Origin: Mycolicibacterium bacteremicum | Lineage (GTDB): Bacteria; Actinomycetota; Actinomycetes; Mycobacteriales; Mycobacteriaceae | Assembly: GCF_002086115.1 (NCBI RefSeq) | Contig: NZ_MVHJ01000020.1 | Coordinates: 25,847-89,846 of the forward strand | Reading direction: 5' to 3' | DNA length: 64,000 nt | In this document: one piece after another, positions 60,229-64,000 of the stretch | Layout of the letters: each line of letters starts with the position of its first letter | Numbering within the stretch: the stretch's first letter is position 1 | Notes under the pieces: model-generated | Seen by the model: only the letters and a program-made list of their open reading frames with translations | What the model was told of the DNA's origin: nothing | Databases searched by the model: none | Program-made: the position numbers and the translations under genes

Positions 60229-60789
60229 ATGGCACATCAGGAGCAGGACTGGTCCAAGCCGGCAGCGCTGGCGATCCCGCCCGAGGGCTACTTCGTCGAA
60301 GAGCGCGGCCGCTACGGTCCGATCTTCCCGCGGACGCCGGCCTGCCACGGCTTCTCCATCATCGCCAAGGTGAAGGAGGGCCGCGAGGCGGCGGTGCGCG
60401 CCTACGGCAAACAGATCGAGGACACCATCCAAGCCAGCCCCGAAGCACTGGCACCGCTGCGCCTGCATTACCTGCGCTGGAACCTCTTCGACGTCGGATC
60501 GGGCCTGCACTTCCAGTACATGGGCATCTTCGACACCGACTTCGACAAGTACACCGAGGACGCCGTGCAGCTGTTCAGCGCCACCGGCATCACCACCGTG
60601 TTCACCAACCTCGAGGGTTTCCCCGAGGATTGGAAGGAGAATCCGGACTCGTTCATCAAATTCGTGCGGGAACATCAGGTGCCCAGCTTCCTGGAGTACG
60701 GCGAGTACCCCTACGTCACCGCCGACGAGATCAAGAAGGCCCTGCGGCTCAAGGCGGCGTTCTCCGACATGCTGGATCAGATGCAGTGA
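60229..60789 (+). CDS. Uncharacterised 186-aa protein with ferredoxin-like features
   Basis: 186 aa, no signal peptide. LHYLRWNLFDVGSGLHFQYMGIFDTDFDKYTEDAV resembles the strand-helix region of ferredoxin-like alpha+beta barrels found in DyP peroxidases and chlorite dismutases (compare the typical LHFARF...DGDFD pattern). GFSIIAKVKEGREAAVRAYG is the first helix and strand. It could be a truncated or single-domain relative that binds heme or dimerises with the DyP protein. ATG 60229 is preferred to GTG 60226. A TAGGTT -10-like box at 60190-60195 could give it an internal promoter. I do not recognise a named family. Confidence 0.7.
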   Translation: MAHQEQDWSKPAALAIPPEGYFVEERGRYGPIFPRTPACHGFSIIAKVKEGREAAVRAYGKQIEDTIQASPEALAPLRLHYLRWNLFDVGSGLHFQYMGIFDTDFDKYTEDAVQLFSATGITTVFTNLEGFPEDWKENPDSFIKFVREHQVPSFLEYGEYPYVTADEIKKALRLKAAFSDMLDQMQ

Positions 60790-61190
60790 ACACGACGCCG
60801 CTGGCCGCGGTGCAGACCTACCTCGACGCCTTCAATGCCGGTGACGCCCAGGCGATGTCGGCCGCCTTCGTGCCCGACGGATCGATCCTGGACGGGATGG
60901 CACCGCACGTGTGGACCGGGCCGACCGCGGTGACCGACTGGTACCGCGACGTGATGGCCGAGAGCGCCCACCTCGGCGCGTCGAACTACCACGTGACACT
61001 CGGCGAACCGCTGCACAACGACATCGGTGACGACAGCGCCTACATCGTCGCCCCGGCCACCATGACATTCGATCTCAACGGCACCGCGCGCACCCAGTCC
61101 GGTGCGGTGTTCACCCTGGCGCTGCGCCGCCTCGCCGACGGCTGGCGGGTGGCGGCCTGGGCGTGGGCCAAGGGCGCACCCCGCGAGTGA
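60786..61190 (+). CDS. SnoaL-like (NTF2 fold) protein
   Basis: 134 aa. SnoaL/ketosteroid-isomerase form: LAAVQTYLDAFNAGDAQAMSAAFVPDGSILDG then GPTAVTDWYRDVMAES, and SGAVFTLALRRLADGWRVAAWAWAKG. GTG start overlaps the previous stop by 4 bases. Probably an isomerase, hydratase or binding protein for a small hydrophobic compound. Confidence 0.83.
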   Translation: MNTTPLAAVQTYLDAFNAGDAQAMSAAFVPDGSILDGMAPHVWTGPTAVTDWYRDVMAESAHLGASNYHVTLGEPLHNDIGDDSAYIVAPATMTFDLNGTARTQSGAVFTLALRRLADGWRVAAWAWAKGAPRE

Positions 61191-61201
61191 GGGAGCACAC
61201 C

Positions 61202-62533
61202 GTGCTCGAGTTGGACGATATCCAGCACATCCTGCTGACCCGCACACCCGCCATCACGGGCCGCTACGAGTTCCTGACCTTCGACACCCCAGCCGGCGGC
61301 CGCGCCTGGCTCACCGAACTGCTCGACAAGACCCAGTCGGCGACGGAGGCCGTCGCCACCATGGACGAGTCCGACCGCTGGGTGACGCTGGCCTTCACCT
61401 GGACGGGGTTACGCGCCCTCGGGGTCCCCGAAGACTCGCTGGCCACCTTTCCCGCCGAATTCCGCGAGGGCATGGCCGCGCGGGCGAGCATCCTCGGTGA
61501 CACCGGCGGCAACGCCCCCGAGCACTGGGTGGGCGGCCTGGCCGGTGCCGACCTGCACGCCATCGCGATCCTGTTCGCCCGCACAGATGAGCAGTGCGCC
61601 ATGTCGATTGCGGCACACGACGAACTGCTCGCCCGCACCGCCGGTGTGCGCAGCCTGTCCCATCTCGACCTGAATGCCACCCCGCCGTTCAACTACGCCC
61701 ATGACCACTTCGGGTTCCGTGACCGGCTGTCCCAGCCGGTGATGAAGGGCTCGGGTGAGCAACCGACGCCGGGTTCGGGAGACCCGCTGGAACCCGGTGA
61801 GTTCATCCTCGGGTATCCCGACGAGAACGGGCCGGTGGCCGGTCTGCCGCAGCCGCAGGTGCTGTCACGCAACGGCAGCTATCTGGCGTATCGACGGCTC
61901 TACGAGGATGTGGCGCTGTTCCGCGACTATCTGCGGGAGAACGCCGATGGCGCCGAGGGCGAGGAACTGCTGGCGGCCAAGTTCATGGGTCGGTGGCGCA
62001 GTGGCGCTCCGCTGGTCCTCGCACCGGACAAAGATGATCCCGAGCTGGGCGCAGACCCGATGCGCAACAACGATTTCAACTACAAGGACGACGACCCGTT
62101 CGGCTATGCCTGCCCGCTGGGCTCCCACGCGCGCAGGCTCAACCCCCGCGACACCGCGCACTACATGAACCGGCGACGGATGATCAGGCGTGGCGCCACC
62201 TACGGCGAGGCACTGCCGGACGGCGCTCCCGATGACGGTGTCGACCGCGGTATCGCGGCGTTCATCATCTGCGCAGATCTGGTGCGTCAGTTCGAGTTCG
62301 CCCAGAACGTGTGGATCAACGACAAGACCTTCCACGAACTGGGCAACGAGCACGACCCGATCTGCGGCACCCAGGACGGCACCATGGACTTCACCGTGCC
62401 CAAGCGGCCGATCCGAAAGGTGCACAAGGGCATTCCCGCGTTCACCGCACTCAAGGGTGGCGCGTATTTCTTCCTGCCGGGTATCTCAGCCCTGCGGTAT
62501 CTGACCGAGCTGACAGGCGAGGATCAGCCATGA
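61202..62533 (+). CDS. DyP-type heme peroxidase
   Basis: 443 aa from GTG 61202 with GAGGGAG upstream; GTG 61187 is an alternative. Features: HDHFGFRDRLSQPVMKG carries the catalytic Asp region (the family's GxxDG reads GFRDR here), CPLGSHARRLNPRDT has the proximal heme ligand His309, and AAFIICADLVRQFEFAQNVWIND is the conserved helix. The family oxidises dyes, lignin-like phenols and other aromatics with H2O2. No signal peptide, so cytosolic, and no encapsulin gene is nearby. Next gene overlaps by 4 bases. Confidence 0.86.
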   Translation: MLELDDIQHILLTRTPAITGRYEFLTFDTPAGGRAWLTELLDKTQSATEAVATMDESDRWVTLAFTWTGLRALGVPEDSLATFPAEFREGMAARASILGDTGGNAPEHWVGGLAGADLHAIAILFARTDEQCAMSIAAHDELLARTAGVRSLSHLDLNATPPFNYAHDHFGFRDRLSQPVMKGSGEQPTPGSGDPLEPGEFILGYPDENGPVAGLPQPQVLSRNGSYLAYRRLYEDVALFRDYLRENADGAEGEELLAAKFMGRWRSGAPLVLAPDKDDPELGADPMRNNDFNYKDDDPFGYACPLGSHARRLNPRDTAHYMNRRRMIRRGATYGEALPDGAPDDGVDRGIAAFIICADLVRQFEFAQNVWINDKTFHELGNEHDPICGTQDGTMDFTVPKRPIRKVHKGIPAFTALKGGAYFFLPGISALRYLTELTGEDQP

Positions 62534-63534
62534 CCGGCGCCCGCACGTACAACCAGACCCACGTCCCCCGCCCGCACAACGGGCAGCGGCGGATCAGCAT
62601 CTACTGGTCGTGGAGTTATCCCTGGGAGGCGCAACGTGATCCGGGGGCGATGGAGAACCGGTTCTCCACCATCACCGAGGTGCGCAACGCGCTGTGGCCG
62701 GCCTATGAGACACCCGAGTACGACGCCGCCCACTTCCTCCAGGGCATCGCGGGCACCTTGGAGCTCTTCCATCGGTCCACGCTGGCCTTCCAGGAGGTCG
62801 GCGAGGCCGCCACCGGGCACCCGGTGGCGGTCTTCCAGCGCATCGACCAGGCGGGCTACAAACTGCCCATCGATGAACGCATCCTCGACGACTGCGACAC
62901 CCTGATGGTGTTCGGACTCGACCACCTGCTGGCGCAGGAGGAAGCGTCGGCGGCGGAGGTCGAGGCGTTGCGGCGCTGGTTGTCCCGCGAGGGCACCTGC
63001 CTGCTGATCGCGCCGCATCACGATGTCGGTGATACCGATGACTACGCACAGCGCCAGGTCGAGTACCTGCATCACGGGGACCCACTGGTCCCGCGCCAGC
63101 AGCGGTTCAGCCAGTACACCCGATCGCTTATCCGGGCGCTGGACGTCCCGATCCACAACAAGTGGGGTCTGCGACCCGCCGTCGTGCCCGGCACCAAGGA
63201 CATCGCGCCGCTGGAGGGGCGACTCGACCTGGACGATCTGGGACTGCTCGCCGGTGTCAGCACGTTCAATTTCCACCCGCATCTACCGCACTACGAACTG
63301 ACAGCGCCCGAGAGTGCAGCGCTGCGGGTGCTGGGCCGCCAACCGGTCGACGTGAACCGCCCGCACCCGTTCGTCGATGCGGGGAACGCGGCCTTCAATG
63401 CGCTGGTCTGGATGCCTCCCGAGGCTCAGCGGGCCGGCGATATCGTGCTGGTGGATTCCACGCACTTCACCACCCTGTTCGGCGGCACCGACAGCTTGCA
63501 GACCTTTTGGCGCAATCTCGCCACCATGCGGTGA
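62530..63534 (+). CDS. Uncharacterised protein coupled to the DyP peroxidase
   Basis: 334 aa, soluble. RISIYWSWSYPWEAQRDP and FSTITEVRNALWPAYETPEYDAAHFLQG near the N-terminus; DTLMVFGLDHLLAQEEASAAEVEALRRWLSREGTCLLIAPHHDVGD in the middle looks like a Rossmann-type or glutamine-amidotransferase-like (DUF4350-type) fold; FNFHPHLPHYEL and DVNRPHPFVDAGN have several His and Asp. Catalytic residues cannot be assigned. It overlaps the DyP stop by 4 bases, so a functional link with the peroxidase is likely. I do not recognise a named family. Confidence 0.72.
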   Translation: MTGARTYNQTHVPRPHNGQRRISIYWSWSYPWEAQRDPGAMENRFSTITEVRNALWPAYETPEYDAAHFLQGIAGTLELFHRSTLAFQEVGEAATGHPVAVFQRIDQAGYKLPIDERILDDCDTLMVFGLDHLLAQEEASAAEVEALRRWLSREGTCLLIAPHHDVGDTDDYAQRQVEYLHHGDPLVPRQQRFSQYTRSLIRALDVPIHNKWGLRPAVVPGTKDIAPLEGRLDLDDLGLLAGVSTFNFHPHLPHYELTAPESAALRVLGRQPVDVNRPHPFVDAGNAAFNALVWMPPEAQRAGDIVLVDSTHFTTLFGGTDSLQTFWRNLATMR

Positions 63535-63552
63535 CTTCCCCGGGCGTCGACG

Positions 63553-64000
63553 TCAGGGCAGCGCGCCGAAGATCGGGTTGACGGGCAACGGCGCGGGCGC
63601 CGGTGGCGGGGGCGGCTCGACAGGCGCGGGTGCTGCTTCGGGTGCCGGGACGACCGTGGGTTCGGGGAGCGGCGGCGCGGCAGGTACCGGCGCAGGCGGT
63701 GCGAACAGCGGGAACGGAGCGGGCGGCACCACCGCCGGCGGGGCGGCGGGCAGCAGCGGGTCCGGCCCGGGTGCGGCCGGCGGGACCGAGGGGTCGGCGA
63801 CATGCGGCACGGCTTCGGTGACCGCCTCGGGTGCGGTGACCACCTCGGGTGCGGTGACGACCTGGGGTTCGGCGACCACCGGGGCGGCGTCCGGCACGAC
63901 CGGCGGGACCCACTGCGCGGTGGGCACGGTCTGCGCGACGGGATCCTCCACCGCGGGCGCGGCCTGCGGGACGGGCGCCGCCTGCGCCACCGGGGCGGCC
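63553..64000 (-). CDS. Proline/alanine-rich protein, truncated by window edge
   Basis: At least 149 C-terminal residues are seen and the frame stays open to the end of the window. Composition is mostly Ala, Pro and Val (for example VVTAPEVVTAPEAVTE, then VEPPPPPAPAPLPV), ending NPIFGALP. Such tails occur in mycobacterial secreted proteins, including resuscitation-promoting factor types and wall-associated proteins. The folded part is outside the window, so no family can be named. Convergent with the 334-aa gene over 18 bp. Confidence 0.65.
   Translation of the reverse strand, partial: AAPVAQAAPVPQAAPAVEDPVAQTVPTAQWVPPVVPDAAPVVAEPQVVTAPEVVTAPEAVTEAVPHVADPSVPPAAPGPDPLLPAAPPAVVPPAPFPLFAPPAPVPAAPPLPEPTVVPAPEAAPAPVEPPPPPAPAPLPVNPIFGALP

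Noticed and set aside
61202..62533. DyP peroxidase as encapsulin cargo
   Set aside because: No encapsulin gene adjacent and no recognisable C-terminal targeting peptide in the tail.

Overview
The window is GC-rich actinobacterial DNA from a non-tuberculous, probably rapidly growing Mycobacterium (Mycolicibacterium-type). The placement rests on a core block in the order known from M. tuberculosis Rv1817-Rv1832: gcvP with its glycine riboswitch, resR, a bifunctional nuclease, ftsR, garA, gcvH, a DUF881/small-basic-protein/DUF881 cassette, pgsA2, secA2, the BacA-type ABC transporter and the Rv1817-like flavoprotein. The ilvG and PE_PGRS genes that lie between these in M. tuberculosis are absent. 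Many small secreted proteins of mycobacterial type (DUF732, LysM, PASTA-like) agree.

Layout. 1-1994: 5' part of gcvP and its tandem glycine riboswitch (minus strand). 2018-13006: an apparent catabolic island splitting gcvP from resR, all on the minus strand: dctP, an Asp/Glu-racemase/arylmalonate-decarboxylase-type enzyme, dctQ, dctM, a LysR regulator, a degenerate alpha/beta-hydrolase, a zinc-less quinone oxidoreductase, a flavin reductase, an HpaB-type monooxygenase, RidA, DUF1028 and an M20 amidohydrolase. Eight junctions overlap, seven of them by 1-4 bases. Two near-identical 19-bp palindromes of LysR T-N11-A type precede the transporter and the hydrolase units. 13356-25214: the core block. 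25234-45006: housekeeping and accessory genes (VOC and TetR, F420-type reductase, secreted serine protease, LysM protein, DAO oxidoreductase/fatty acid hydroxylase/carboxylesterase, DszC/SfnB-like flavoprotein with a MetE-like protein, SMR pair, two transporters including MFS, malQ, a membrane Ser/Thr kinase, NUDIX, SGNH hydrolase and several mycobacterial hypotheticals).

45115-63534 is a second catabolic district. Around a PucR-type regulator lie an OYE/YqjM enzyme and an ACMSD-like amidohydrolase on one side, and an aldehyde dehydrogenase, MFS transporter, 2,6-dihydroxypyridine-hydroxylase-like monooxygenase and cupin on the other. An acyl-CoA synthetase follows. Then a TetR gene faces an operon of a Rieske oxygenase, three NTF2/SnoaL-fold proteins, a carboxymuconolactone-decarboxylase-like protein, a 186-aa ferredoxin-like protein, a DyP-type peroxidase and a 334-aa unknown. 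The TetR operator is a perfect 22-bp palindrome over the -35 region of the Rieske promoter. The window ends inside a proline/alanine-rich gene.

The two catabolic clusters are the most novel content. The first couples TRAP uptake to a Rut-like set of chemistry (flavin monooxygenase plus reductase, RidA, hydrolases) that suits a nitrogen-containing aromatic or an N-acyl compound. The second joins a Rieske oxygenase to a DyP peroxidase and several uncharacterised small proteins. Substrates of both are inference. No tRNA, rRNA, insertion sequence or CRISPR array was seen.
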